A stretch of 64,000 bases of DNA from Streptomyces xanthii (GTDB lineage: Bacteria; Actinomycetota; Actinomycetes; Streptomycetales; Streptomycetaceae): positions 3,286,001-3,350,000 of the forward strand of contig NZ_CP061281.1 of NCBI RefSeq assembly GCF_014621695.1, in the 5' to 3' direction. Shown piece after piece: positions 1-8,357 of the stretch. Each line of letters begins with the position of its first letter. The first letter of the stretch is position 1. Made by a program: the position numbers and the translations under genes. The notes under the pieces are model-generated. The model was not told where the DNA came from. It saw only the letters and a list, made by a program, of their open reading frames with translations, and made no database searches.

Positions 1-1237
1 CCGTCGGGTCCGTCAGGTTCGCCAGCATCTTCAGCGTGAACTTCATCAGGACCGGGTGGGTCAGGCCGCGCTGCGTCGCGATCTTCATGACCTTGGGGTT
101 GCCGATGAGCTTCACGAAGGCGCGGCCCAGCGTGTAGTAGCCGCCGTAGGTGTCCTTGAGGACCTTCGGGTAGCGCTGGAGGGCCAGTTCGCGCTGGGCG
201 TCCGTCGCGCGGGCGTGGGCCTGCACGATGACGTCGGCGGCGATCTGCCCGGACTCCATGGCGTACGCGATGCCCTCGCCGTTGAACGGGTTGACCAGGC
301 CGCCCGCGTCGCCGACCAGGAGCAGGCCCTTGGTGTAGTGCGGCTGGCGGTTGAAGGCCATGGGGAGGGCGGCGCCGCGGATCGGCGTCGTCATGTTCTC
401 CGGCGTGTAGCCCCAGTCCTCCGGCATGGACGCGCACCAGGCCTTGAGGACCTCGCGCCAGTCCAGCTCGCGGAAGGCCTTGGAGGAGTTGAGGATGCCG
501 AGGCCCACGTTCGACGTGCCGTCGCCCATGCCGAAGATCCAGCCGTAGCCGGGCAGCAGCCGGTCCTCGCCCGGGCCGCGCCGGTCCCACAGCTCCAGCC
601 AGGACTCCAGGTAGTCGTCGTCGTGGCGCGGCGACTCGAAGTACGTGCGGACCGCGACGCCCATCGGGCGGTCCTCGCGGCGGTGCAGGCCCATGCCGAG
701 CGACAGACGCGTCGAGTTGCCGTCGGCGGCGACGACGAGCGGGGCGTGGAAGGTGGTCGGCGTCTTCTCTTCGCCCAGCTTGGCGTGCACGCCGGTGATG
801 CGGCCGGTGCGCTCGTCCGTGATGGGCGCGCCCACGTTGCACCGCTCGTACAGGCGCGCGCCCGCCTTCTGGGCCTGGCGGGCCAGCTGCTCGTCGAAGT
901 CGTCGCGCTTGCGCACCAGTCCGTAGTCCGGGTACGAGGCGAGCTCCGGCCAGTCGAGCTGGAGGCGGACGCCGCCGCCGATGATGCGCAGCCCCTTGTT
1001 GCGCAGCCAGCCGGCCTCTTCGGAGATGTCGATGCCCATGGCGACGAGCTGCTTGGTGGCGCGCGGGGTGAGGCCGTCGCCGCAGACCTTCTCGCGCGGG
1101 AACGCAGTCTTCTCCAGGAGCAGGACGTCCAGACCCGCCTTCGCCAGGTGGTAGGCGGTCGCCGAGCCCGCCGGTCCTGCCCCGACGACGATGACGTCTG
1201 CGCTGTGCTCGGAGAGGGGCTTGGGCTGCTCGGTCAC
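1..1237 (-). CDS. Geranylgeranyl reductase family FAD oxidoreductase (MenJ-like), 3' end outside window
   Basis: This is a flavoprotein of the geranylgeranyl reductase family, which saturates isoprenoid double bonds. The FAD dinucleotide motif GAGPAG is at residues 19-24. The second FAD motif (LLVGDAGGLVNPFNGEG) lies near residue 315. About 412 residues are inside the window and the C-terminus runs off the left edge. The GTG at 1237 follows GGGGAGAA at an 8-base spacing. menG lies 3.4 kb upstream on the same strand. In mycobacteria a relative, MenJ, sits near menG and reduces one double bond of the menaquinone tail. Partial saturation of the quinone tail is therefore the likely role, inferred from family and location. 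Reduction of another prenyl lipid remains possible. Confidence 0.85.
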   Translation of the reverse strand, partial: MTEQPKPLSEHSADVIVVGAGPAGSATAYHLAKAGLDVLLLEKTAFPREKVCGDGLTPRATKQLVAMGIDISEEAGWLRNKGLRIIGGGVRLQLDWPELASYPDYGLVRKRDDFDEQLARQAQKAGARLYERCNVGAPITDERTGRITGVHAKLGEEKTPTTFHAPLVVAADGNSTRLSLGMGLHRREDRPMGVAVRTYFESPRHDDDYLESWLELWDRRGPGEDRLLPGYGWIFGMGDGTSNVGLGILNSSKAFRELDWREVLKAWCASMPEDWGYTPENMTTPIRGAALPMAFNRQPHYTKGLLLVGDAGGLVNPFNGEGIAYAMESGQIAADVIVQAHARATDAQRELALQRYPKVLKDTYGGYYTLGRAFVKLIGNPKVMKIATQRGLTHPVLMKFTLKMLANLTDPT

Positions 1238-1333
1238 GGCGGGTTCTCCCCAAGGGTCGAAAACGGTGTGCCGTCCGGCACGGACATGGGCAGTCTATTT
1301 GGCGGCACCGCTCACCGACCGAAGGGTCAGCCC

Positions 1334-1837
1334 ATGACTCGAGTTCTGCCCGCCGTGGATCTGCGGGTCCCCACCCACGAGGACGCCTTCGCCTGGCACC
1401 GGGTGTTCGACGACCCCGACGTGATGGAGTTCCACGGGGGCGCCTCCGCCGAGCTGTCCGTGTACGAGGAGCTGACGGCGCGCCAGCGGATGCACGACGC
1501 CGAGCACGGCTTCTGCCTGTGGACGATGACGGACGGCGCGGGCGAGGTCGTCGGCTTCACGGGCGCCCAGCCGTGGCCGCACGCCTGGGGTCCGGCCGGG
1601 CAGATCGAGATCGGCTGGCGGCTCGGGCGTGCCCACTGGGGGCGCGGCTACGCGACCTCCGCGGCGCTCGCCACGCTGGAGCGGGTGCGGGCGGCCGGGG
1701 TACCGAGCGTCGTCGCGATGGTCGACGCGCGCAACGCCCGGTCCATAGCGGTCACGAAGCGGCTCGGCATGGACCTCGCCGAGACGTTCGTGACGCCGAC
1801 CGGGCGCCGCGGGCACTGCTTCCGCCTGGAGCTGTAG
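1334..1837 (+). CDS. GNAT family N-acetyltransferase (RimJ/RimL-like)
   Basis: This 167-aa protein has the GNAT acetyl-CoA loop in the form GRAHWGRGYATSA near residue 105. A conserved ending follows (ARNARSIAVTKRLGMD), in which an Asn and an Arg precede the last strand. It resembles RimJ/RimL-type acetyltransferases acting on small molecules or protein N-termini, but the acceptor cannot be read from the sequence. The ATG at 1334 lies downstream of GAAGGG. It is divergent from the FAD reductase and convergent with the zinc-ribbon membrane protein, whose end is 15 bases away. Confidence 0.8.
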   Translation: MTRVLPAVDLRVPTHEDAFAWHRVFDDPDVMEFHGGASAELSVYEELTARQRMHDAEHGFCLWTMTDGAGEVVGFTGAQPWPHAWGPAGQIEIGWRLGRAHWGRGYATSAALATLERVRAAGVPSVVAMVDARNARSIAVTKRLGMDLAETFVTPTGRRGHCFRLEL

Positions 1838-1852
1838 CCGGACTCCTGTCGC

Positions 1853-4510
1853 TCAGTCCGTGTCCGTGAGCCGCCAGGAGTCGAGCGCGATCCGGTACAT
1901 CTCCTGTGCCGAGGTCCACTCCGGCTCCGGGGCGGTGAGCAGGATCGCGTACTCGGTGCCGCCGGCGGCCACGTACGCCTGGTCGATGCCGTGGACCGTG
2001 GTCCCGGAGGCGTCCTCGTAGGTGTACTCCCAACGGGCCCCCGCACGCCCCTGGAAGGTGTTCCGCTCCAGCTCGAGACGCTGGTAGTTCTTCTTGTTCT
2101 TGTCCGCCTCGAGGCGCTTCTCCATCAGCAGCATGTTGTCGTACGAGGTGTAACCGGCGTCCGGGATGACGCCGACCAGGTAGCCCGACATGCCGGTGCT
2201 GCCCGCGTACGTGACCTGGCTGCCGTTCTTGACGCCCTGACGGTCCCAGACCTCGGGGACGGCGAACGAGAAGCCCAGTTCGTCGTAGACCTGGTGGTAG
2301 CCGGCGGGAGCGGTCGGCAGGTCGGTCGGTTCGCCGGTGGCGGTGGCCGTGGCGGCGGCCGTGTCCGAGGGCGTCACGGCGGAGGCGTCGGCGGACTGCT
2401 GTGCGTCCGGCGACTCCTGTGACTCCTGCGACTGCTGGGCAGAGGGTGCTCCCTGTGCGCTCGCGCCCTTGCCGTCACCCTTCTTCGCGCCGCCCCCGTC
2501 GTCGTGGAGCAGCACGACACCGGCCGCGGAGCCGCCGCCGATCACGAGCGCCCCGGCGAGCGTGGCCACCCAGATCCAGGCGCGGCGGCGGTTGTTGCGG
2601 GGCGGCCGGGGCTGGGTTCCGTCGTGGGGCGGGGTGGAGACGAGGCCGATGGTGTGGGGGTCGTACGGGGCCTGCGGCGCGGGTGCGGGGGCCGGGAACG
2701 GGGTGTGCGGGGTCTGCTGGGGTGCCTGGACCTGTTCGGCCTGCCCGGGCTGGTCCGGCTGCTGCGGGGCCGGAGCGTCCTCCGGGGACTTCTGGAGCGG
2801 CACGGGCGGTTGCGCCGGCGGATCCTGCGGGGCCTGCGGAGACTGCGGGGCCTGCTCAGGGATCGCGGGCGGGGCGGGCATCGGGGACGCGGCCGGGGCC
2901 GGCGGCATGGGGCCGGGCCCCTGCGCCGGGGGCATCGGGGGCCAGTACGGGCCCGGCGCCGGGGGCGTCGGGGACGGGGTGAGGCCCAGGGCGCGGGCCA
3001 CGTGCGGGCCCACGAGCGCGGCGCCGCCGACCCACAGCAGCCCGAACAGCAGCACCTCGGGCACGTCGAGCCCCAGGTCGAACTGCCCGGCCCCGGTGCC
3101 CAGAAGCTCGATGTCGCCGCGGAACTCGGCGCCCAGGCCACCGATCCCGGCGAGCAGCAGGAGCAGGCCGAAGAAGACACCGGCGGACAGGAGCTGCTCG
3201 CGCCGGTCGGCGGAGCGCCGGGCCGCGACGACGCCGACGATCAGGGCGCAGACGAGGCCCACGCCGAGCGCGTACACGACGGACCCGGAGCCGAGTTCGT
3301 CGCCGAGCCGGGACAGGCCGAACGACTCCTTCTCGTAGCCGCCTCCGAAGCCGGAGGTGCCGCGCGCCTCGACCTCCAGGGACCCGCCCCAGCACAGGCC
3401 GAGCACGGCGAGCGCGAAGTTGGGCAGCAGCATCAGGAAGGTGCCCACCCCGGCGGCATCGGAGCCGCCGAACTCCTCGTCGCCGAGGTCCGACGGGGAG
3501 CCGCCGCCCTCGCCGAAGATCGCGAGCCCGATCCAGCCGAGGAGGAGCGCGACGACGAGGACGAGGCCCATGGCGCGCACGGCCGTGCCGACGGCGCCCA
3601 CGGTCATCCGCACGCCCGGCCGCGCGGCGGCGACCCTCCCCCAAGCTCTCGGCTCCGCTCGAGCAGGGGGGACCCCCATTTTGAGGTCGTCGGCATGCAG
3701 GACGCCGCCCGCGACGACCAGGGAGAGCAGCAGCGTCCACACGACCGTCAGGAACGGCGCGGAGGACACGGACACCTCGGCGATGTCCGGCTGCGCGAAC
3801 AGGGCGAGGACGAGCGTCCCGAGCGTCGTCGCGATCGCGACCCGCACGGCGGCCTCCAGGCCGCTGGTGGCGCCGTCCGGGGCGCCGGGCACGACCCGCG
3901 CGTACAGGCGGGAGCGGAGCATGCGCGTGCCGATGACGAGCGCGACGATCCACAGGACGGTCACCAGGAGCGGGACGACCGAGATCGCGGCGGAACCGGA
4001 GCCGCTCGGGCCGTAGTCGCCGCTGCCGTAGTCGCTGCCGTCGTACGCGGGGACGCCGCCGCCGGAGCCGCCCGCGGAGAGTTCGAGGCCGCCGCCGACG
4101 CCCTGGAGCAGCACGGCGAGGGCGAGCCGCATGCGGTCGCCGAAGCCGACCACGACGTCGCCGGGGTCCTGCCCGTACGAGGGGATGCCGAGGGCGACGG
4201 CGGCGAACAGGACGAGGCCCACCGGCCACAGCGCGGCCTGCACCGCGCCGGCCCAGTCGCCGCGCAGGGCCCGGCCCATGAAGGCTCCGAAGGCGGAGGG
4301 CTGGGCGGGGGCCGCCGGTGCGTAGGCGGGCGGCGGGACGTTCGGCGGGGGTGTGACAGGTGCCGCGGGTGCTGCGGGTGCTGCGGGTGGGGGCGGCGGT
4401 GGGGCGGAGCTCTCCGGGCCCCCGCCCGCGGACCGTTCCCGCCCGCATCTCATGCAGAATCGGGCTTCTTCGGGAGCCTCGGCTCCACAGTGCGGGCAGT
4501 GCGACGCCAT
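1853..4510 (-). CDS. Zinc-ribbon multi-pass membrane protein with extracytoplasmic C-terminal domain
   Basis: This 885-aa protein starts with a double-CxxC zinc ribbon (CPHCG and CMRCG in the first 25 residues) and a Pro/Ala-rich linker. Roughly ten hydrophobic segments follow, then a long Pro/Gln-rich stretch, a final membrane segment (WVATLAGALVIGGGSAAGVV) and an approximately 150-residue C-terminal domain. That domain resembles extracytoplasmic tails of some actinobacterial Ser/Thr kinases and lipoproteins. The ATG at 4510 is preferred over longer ORF starts because it places the zinc ribbon at the very N-terminus. It looks like the large Streptomyces membrane family called streptophobe, an assignment from memory. 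A GC-rich palindromic repeat is translated in frame at 3634-3680. Function is unknown. Confidence 0.75.
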   Translation of the reverse strand: MASHCPHCGAEAPEEARFCMRCGRERSAGGGPESSAPPPPPPAAPAAPAAPVTPPPNVPPPAYAPAAPAQPSAFGAFMGRALRGDWAGAVQAALWPVGLVLFAAVALGIPSYGQDPGDVVVGFGDRMRLALAVLLQGVGGGLELSAGGSGGGVPAYDGSDYGSGDYGPSGSGSAAISVVPLLVTVLWIVALVIGTRMLRSRLYARVVPGAPDGATSGLEAAVRVAIATTLGTLVLALFAQPDIAEVSVSSAPFLTVVWTLLLSLVVAGGVLHADDLKMGVPPARAEPRAWGRVAAARPGVRMTVGAVGTAVRAMGLVLVVALLLGWIGLAIFGEGGGSPSDLGDEEFGGSDAAGVGTFLMLLPNFALAVLGLCWGGSLEVEARGTSGFGGGYEKESFGLSRLGDELGSGSVVYALGVGLVCALIVGVVAARRSADRREQLLSAGVFFGLLLLLAGIGGLGAEFRGDIELLGTGAGQFDLGLDVPEVLLFGLLWVGGAALVGPHVARALGLTPSPTPPAPGPYWPPMPPAQGPGPMPPAPAASPMPAPPAIPEQAPQSPQAPQDPPAQPPVPLQKSPEDAPAPQQPDQPGQAEQVQAPQQTPHTPFPAPAPAPQAPYDPHTIGLVSTPPHDGTQPRPPRNNRRRAWIWVATLAGALVIGGGSAAGVVLLHDDGGGAKKGDGKGASAQGAPSAQQSQESQESPDAQQSADASAVTPSDTAAATATATGEPTDLPTAPAGYHQVYDELGFSFAVPEVWDRQGVKNGSQVTYAGSTGMSGYLVGVIPDAGYTSYDNMLLMEKRLEADKNKKNYQRLELERNTFQGRAGARWEYTYEDASGTTVHGIDQAYVAAGGTEYAILLTAPEPEWTSAQEMYRIALDSWRLTDTD
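3634..3680. repeat. Streptomyces-type palindromic repeat inside a coding sequence
   Basis: A C-run, AAGCTC, a core, GAGCA and a G-run form an imperfect hairpin. The left arm is CTCCCCCAAGCTC and the right arm is GAGCAGGGGGG followed by ACCCCC. I recognise this as a common intergenic repeat in Streptomyces genomes. Here it lies inside the zinc-ribbon membrane protein gene and is read as MGVPPARAEPRAWGR between two hydrophobic segments without breaking the frame. Confidence 0.7.
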
Positions 4511-4542
4511 CGGGATGCTCCGTGATGATCCGGGGACGATCG

Positions 4543-4559
4543 GGTGACGCCCCGTCACC
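4543..4559. promoter_or_regulatory. Short dyad upstream of the zinc-ribbon membrane protein
   Basis: GGTGAC, a 5-base spacer and GTCACC form a perfect 6-bp dyad between the stop of menG and the start of the membrane protein gene. It could be an operator or a weak hairpin ending menG transcription on the same strand. Nothing favours one role. Confidence 0.3.
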
Positions 4560-4635
4560 GGTCGTCACCATCTAATCAACGGACTCATCTTTCCCGTCGG
4601 CCGGTTCCCGTCAACTGCAATACGGGAGCCGTGAC

Positions 4636-5325
4636 TTACTTGATGCCGCGGTGCAGGGCCACGACGCCGCCGGTGAGGTTGCGCCAGGCCACCTTCTGCC
4701 AGCCGGCGCCCTTGAGGCGGTCGGCGAGCTCGGGCTGGGTCGGCCAGGCGCGGATCGACTCGGCGAGGTAGACGTACGCGTCCGGGTTCGAGGACACGGC
4801 GCGGGCGACGGGCGGCAGGGCGCGCATCAGGTACTCGGTGTAGACCGTGCGGAACGGGGCCCAGGTCGGGTGGCTGAACTCGCAGATGACGACGCGGCCG
4901 CCGGGCTTGGTGACCCGGTACAGCTCGCGCAGCGCCTGGTCGGTGTCCTGGATGTTGCGCAGCCCGAAGGAGATCGTCACCGCGTCGAATGTGTCGTCCT
5001 TGAACGGCAGCTTCGTGCCGTCGCCGGCCGTGAACGGCATCCAGGGGTGCCGCTTCTTGCCGACCCGCAGCATGCCGAGCGAGAAGTCGCAGGGCACGAC
5101 GTACGCGCCGGCCCGCACGAACGGCTGCGAGGACGTGGCCGTGCCGGCCGCGAGATCGAGCACCTTCTGCGCGGGGCGGGCGTCGACGGCCTTCGCGACC
5201 TCCTTGCGCCACAGCCGCGCCTGTCCCAGGGACAGCACGTCGTTGGTGAGGTCGTACTTCTCCGCCACGTCGTCGAACATGGAGGCGACTTCGTGGGGCT
5301 GCTTGTCCAAGGATGCACGGGTCAC
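4636..5325 (-). CDS. menG: Demethylmenaquinone methyltransferase
   Basis: This 229-aa SAM methyltransferase of the UbiE/MenG family catalyses the last ring methylation, demethylmenaquinone to menaquinone. The SAM motif [11 protein letters not shown] is near residues 54-65, followed by GDGTKLPF, the family motif [10 protein letters not shown] and [10 protein letters not shown]. Length is normal for the family. The GTG at 5325 gives the expected N-terminus ending in the [10 protein letters not shown] motif. Other futalosine-route menaquinone genes in this window (mqnA, mqnC, mqnE, mqnL, mqnM, mqnP) support menaquinone over ubiquinone as product. Confidence 0.95.
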   Translation of the reverse strand: MTRASLDKQPHEVASMFDDVAEKYDLTNDVLSLGQARLWRKEVAKAVDARPAQKVLDLAAGTATSSQPFVRAGAYVVPCDFSLGMLRVGKKRHPWMPFTAGDGTKLPFKDDTFDAVTISFGLRNIQDTDQALRELYRVTKPGGRVVICEFSHPTWAPFRTVYTEYLMRALPPVARAVSSNPDAYVYLAESIRAWPTQPELADRLKGAGWQKVAWRNLTGGVVALHRGIK

Positions 5326-5428
5326 CCCTGCATTGTGGCAGCACGCCCTTCACCTCCGGCGGACCGGGACCCGTCTGGGATGCTGGGCCCGTCCGGGCGG
5401 ATCTGACTCAGGGGTGGGGAGCTTGGCG

Positions 5429-5686
5429 GTGCGGGGGCGGATTCTCGTGTGGGCGTGGGGGGTGCTGGTCGTCGGCGGGTTCGGGGCGACTCAGGTGCTC
5501 GGGGGTGGGGTCGCCCCGACGGACGGGGCAGGGCCCGAGCGGTCGGCTCCGCCGTCGCCGACGCCGATTCAGCTCCCTGAGACGTGCCCCAGCCCGTCGC
5601 CCAGGCCCAGTCCGTCGGAACCGGGCCGGTTCTCTGTCGAGTTCCGTGACGGGGCGCGGGACTGCGCCGTGATCACCACGCGTTGA
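5429..5686 (+). CDS. Small membrane-anchored or secreted Pro-rich protein
   Basis: This putative 85-aa protein has an N-terminal hydrophobic segment (ILVWAWGVLVVGGFGATQVL) and then a Pro/Ser-rich tail containing two Cys residues. The GTG at 5429 has GGGGA eight bases upstream. A TTG two codons earlier is too close to that ribosome site. It is divergent from menG and convergent with the amidohydrolase-like gene. No family recognised. The signal-like segment and suitable codon use make it plausible but unproven. Confidence 0.5.
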   Translation: MRGRILVWAWGVLVVGGFGATQVLGGGVAPTDGAGPERSAPPSPTPIQLPETCPSPSPRPSPSEPGRFSVEFRDGARDCAVITTR

Positions 5687-5692
5687 CTCCGT

Positions 5693-5768
5693 CTGCGGGC
5701 CGGTGGGGGCTGGTCGCGCAGTTCCCCGCGCCCGTGGAAGGCATGCGGCTTCGCCGCGCCTTCCCCAG
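5693..5768. repeat. AGTTCCCCGCG palindrome-family element with nested hairpin
   Basis: The segment 5702-5733 (GGTGGGGGCTGGTCGCGCAG followed by TTCCCCGCGCCC) closely matches one arm of the element at 48836-48986 and the reverse of 17534-17569. It is followed by a nested hairpin. The outer stem is GGAAGGC/GCCTTCC (5736-5742 with 5758-5764). The inner stem is GCGGC/GCCGC around TTC. The convergent position suggests a bidirectional terminator. Confidence 0.55.
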
Positions 5769-5782
5769 ATGAAAGGACCGGC

Positions 5783-6379
5783 TCAACGGCCCCGGTACAC
5801 CAACCGGCCCGCCACCACCGTCGCCACACACGTCCCGGCCCCCTGGGCCACCAGTTCCTCGCGGGACGGGACGTCGAAGATCGCGAAGCGGGCCGGGCCG
5901 CCCACCGCGAGGGCGGGGAGCAGGACCATCGGGCGCGGGGAGAGGGAGACCGGGCCGGGGAGGCGGTCGGGGCGGGCCCCGAAGGCCAGGCCGGAGCGCT
6001 GGGCCACCTCCAGGACGGGCCGGGACCTGAGCTCACCGGCGATCGCGACCGTGCCGTGGGCGAACAGTCGCTGGACACCGCGCCGCGCACTCGCTCCGAC
6101 CCGCGACGGATCGGCCCGGAAGATCGCGCGGGCCCGCTCGCCCCCGATCGGAGCCGTCCCGTACGTGTCGGCCTCACGGGGATCGGGGTGGTAGGTGCCT
6201 TCGAGGATCTCGGGACCGTACGGGTTGAGCAGCCCGGATGTGAGGATGCCGGGCCACTCCCGCACCCGTACCCCGGGATGCGCCGCGACCAGTTCGCCGG
6301 CGGAGCCGAGCGCGGCGATGCGCTCGCCGTCGACGAGGACGGCGGACCCGTCGGCGGCGCAGGTGTGCAGGGTGCGCAC
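5783..6379 (-). CDS. Amidohydrolase-like (imidazolonepropionase-type) domain protein
   Basis: This 198-aa protein has the beta-sandwich features of amidohydrolases such as imidazolonepropionase: an N-terminal half resembling VLVDGERIAALG and a C-terminal half resembling TCVATVVAGRLVYRG. The HxH metal motif that normally follows the first half is missing. ILTSGLLNPYGPEILEG stands where GxxNAHTH would be expected, and the barrel between is shortened. The GTG at 6379 starts one base after the mqnC stop, so the two genes are probably translationally coupled. A role linked to menaquinone synthesis is inferred from position only. Catalytic activity is doubtful. Confidence 0.65.
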   Translation of the reverse strand: MRTLHTCAADGSAVLVDGERIAALGSAGELVAAHPGVRVREWPGILTSGLLNPYGPEILEGTYHPDPREADTYGTAPIGGERARAIFRADPSRVGASARRGVQRLFAHGTVAIAGELRSRPVLEVAQRSGLAFGARPDRLPGPVSLSPRPMVLLPALAVGGPARFAIFDVPSREELVAQGAGTCVATVVAGRLVYRGR

Positions 6380-6380
6380 G

Positions 6381-7586
6381 TCAGCCCTGGTCGGAGGAGA
6401 CGAGCTTCAGCTCGGGGTGCGCCGTGCCGCCCTCGATCGCGATGGAGGAGATGTGCGAGGAGACGCGGTCGTCGACCGGGTCGTTGGCCGGGTCGTCGTG
6501 CACGACGAGGTGCTCGTACGTGGTGGCGCGCTGCGCGGGGACGCGGCCGGCCTTGCGGATGAGCTCGATGATCTCCATGCGGTTCGAGCGGTGCTTGGCA
6601 CCGGCCGAGGAGACGACGTTCTCCTCCAGCATGATCGAGCCGAGGTCGTCGGCGCCGTAGTGCAGGGACAGCTGGCCGACCTCCTTGCCGGTGGTCAGCC
6701 AGGAGCCCTGGATGTGCTGGACGTTGTCCAGGAAGATCCGGGCGATCGCGATCATGCGCAGGTACTCGAAGAGCGTGGCCTGCGTGCGGCCCTTGAGGTG
6801 GTTGTTCTCGGGCTGGTACGTGTACGGGATGAAGGCCCGGAAGCCGCCCGTCCGGTCCTGCACGTCGCGGATCATGCGCAGGTGCTCGATGCGCTCGGCG
6901 TTGGTCTCGCCGGTGCCCATGAGCATCGTGGAGGTGGACTCGACGCCCAGCTTGTGGGCCGCCTCCATGATCTCCAGCCAGCGCTCGCCGGACTCCTTGA
7001 GCGGGGCGATGGCCTTGCGCGGGCGCTCCGGGAGGAGCTCGGCGCCGGCACCCGCGAACGAGTCGAGACCCGCGGTGTGGATGCGCTGGATGGCCTCCTC
7101 GACCGACACCTTGGAGATGCGGGCCATGTGCTCGATCTCGGACGCGCCCAGCGAGTGGATCACGAGCTGCGGGAAGGCCTTCTTGATCGCCGAGAAGTGG
7201 TGCTCGTAGTACTCGACGCCGTAGTCCGGGTGGTGGCCGCCCTGGAACATGATCTGGGTGCCGCCCAGCTCGACGGTCTCCGCGCAGCGGCGCAGGATGT
7301 CGTCGAGGTCGCGGGTCCAGCCCTTCTTGGTGTCCTTGGGGGCCGCGTAGAAGGCGCAGAACTTGCACGCCGTCACGCAGACGTTCGTGTAGTTGATGTT
7401 CCGCTCGATGATGTACGTGGCGATGTGCTCGATGCCCGCGTACTTGCGGCGGCGGATCGCGTCGGCGGCGGAGCCGAGCGCGTGCAGCGGCGCGTCGCGG
7501 TACAGGGCGACGGCCTCCTCGGGGGTGATGCGCCCACCGTCGGCGGCGCGGTCGAGGACGGACTGAAGCGCGGCCTTCTCGGTCAC
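6381..7586 (-). CDS. mqnC: Cyclic dehypoxanthinyl futalosine synthase (radical SAM)
   Basis: MqnC is a radical SAM enzyme that cyclises dehypoxanthinyl futalosine in the futalosine menaquinone pathway. The 4Fe-4S ligands are C70, C74 and C77 in CVTACKFC. Family features follow: FQGGHHPDYGVEYYE, TSTMLMGTGET and HYGADDLGSIMLEENVV. The length of 401 aa is typical. The GTG at 7586 is chosen over the much longer open frame because it gives the standard MTEKAALQS start. The open frame continuing upstream has no family match. The gene reads directly into the amidohydrolase-like gene. Confidence 0.95.
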   Translation of the reverse strand: MTEKAALQSVLDRAADGGRITPEEAVALYRDAPLHALGSAADAIRRRKYAGIEHIATYIIERNINYTNVCVTACKFCAFYAAPKDTKKGWTRDLDDILRRCAETVELGGTQIMFQGGHHPDYGVEYYEHHFSAIKKAFPQLVIHSLGASEIEHMARISKVSVEEAIQRIHTAGLDSFAGAGAELLPERPRKAIAPLKESGERWLEIMEAAHKLGVESTSTMLMGTGETNAERIEHLRMIRDVQDRTGGFRAFIPYTYQPENNHLKGRTQATLFEYLRMIAIARIFLDNVQHIQGSWLTTGKEVGQLSLHYGADDLGSIMLEENVVSSAGAKHRSNRMEIIELIRKAGRVPAQRATTYEHLVVHDDPANDPVDDRVSSHISSIAIEGGTAHPELKLVSSDQG

Positions 7587-7654
7587 CGGGCGGGCCCCTT
7601 TCGGAGTGTTCGCGGCACGTGCGCACCGCGGCTGAGCTGAAAACTCAGCGTACG

Positions 7655-8356
7655 TCAGGCGGCCAGGGCGCCCAGCAGAACCCCCGTGTAGGCGCCCAGG
7701 ATCATGAAGGGGCCGAAGGGGATCTCGGTCTTGCGGCCCGCGCGCCGGGCGACGACGAGGACGAGCGCGTACAGCGAGTTGAACAGGACTCCGGCGAACG
7801 CGCCGAGGAACAGCACGCCCCAGCCGTACCAGCCGAGCGCCGCGCCGAGCCCGAGCGCGAGCTTCACGTCGCCGAAGCCCATGCCCTTGGGGTAGGCCAG
7901 CAGGAGCAGCAGGTAGCCGCCGCCGAGCGCGAGGGCGCCGAGGAGCGCGCCGGTCCAGGACCCGCCGGACTCGGGCAGGACGGCGGCCCCGCCGAGCGTG
8001 AGCAGGGCGAGGGCGGCGAGCGGGTAGGTGAGCACGTCGGGCAGCCGGTGCACGGCGAAGTCGACGGTGGCGAGCAGCACGGCGGGCGGCGCGAGCAGCA
8101 GCCAGGCGGCCAGTTCGGGCCGGGTGCCGGTGGCGGCGGCGAGCAGGGCGCAGACGGCGGCGGTGAGCGCGGCGAGCAGGAGCGGGCGGGGCCCGGGCCG
8201 GGGGCCGAGCCAGCCGCGCAGGGGCCGCCCGTCGGGCCGGGCGGACCGCCAGGGGTCCTCGGGTTCGACGGACAGGCGGTACGCGGGGCGCGGCAGCAGC
8301 GCTCCGGCGGCGGCGCCCCACGCGGCGGCGATCAGGACGAGAAGCTGGTCCGGCAC
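7655..8356 (-). CDS. A24 family prepilin peptidase
   Basis: This 233-aa polytopic aspartyl protease belongs to the type IV prepilin peptidase family. The two catalytic Asp motifs are visible: DFAVHRLPD near residue 110 and the GMGFGDVKLA motif near residue 160. The cytoplasmic N-methyltransferase domain of classical PilD is absent, as is usual in actinobacteria. The substrate is probably a Tad/Flp-type pilin or pseudopilin, none of which is in this window. The GTG start at 8356 is one base from the stop of the upstream membrane-protein gene, suggesting one operon. Confidence 0.85.
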   Translation of the reverse strand: MPDQLLVLIAAAWGAAAGALLPRPAYRLSVEPEDPWRSARPDGRPLRGWLGPRPGPRPLLLAALTAAVCALLAAATGTRPELAAWLLLAPPAVLLATVDFAVHRLPDVLTYPLAALALLTLGGAAVLPESGGSWTGALLGALALGGGYLLLLLAYPKGMGFGDVKLALGLGAALGWYGWGVLFLGAFAGVLFNSLYALVLVVARRAGRKTEIPFGPFMILGAYTGVLLGALAA

Positions 8357-8357
8357 G

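Noticed and set aside
2504..4525. Long plus-strand frame rich in Gly, Arg and His
   Set aside because: It mirrors the zinc-ribbon membrane protein on the other strand and shows no domain.
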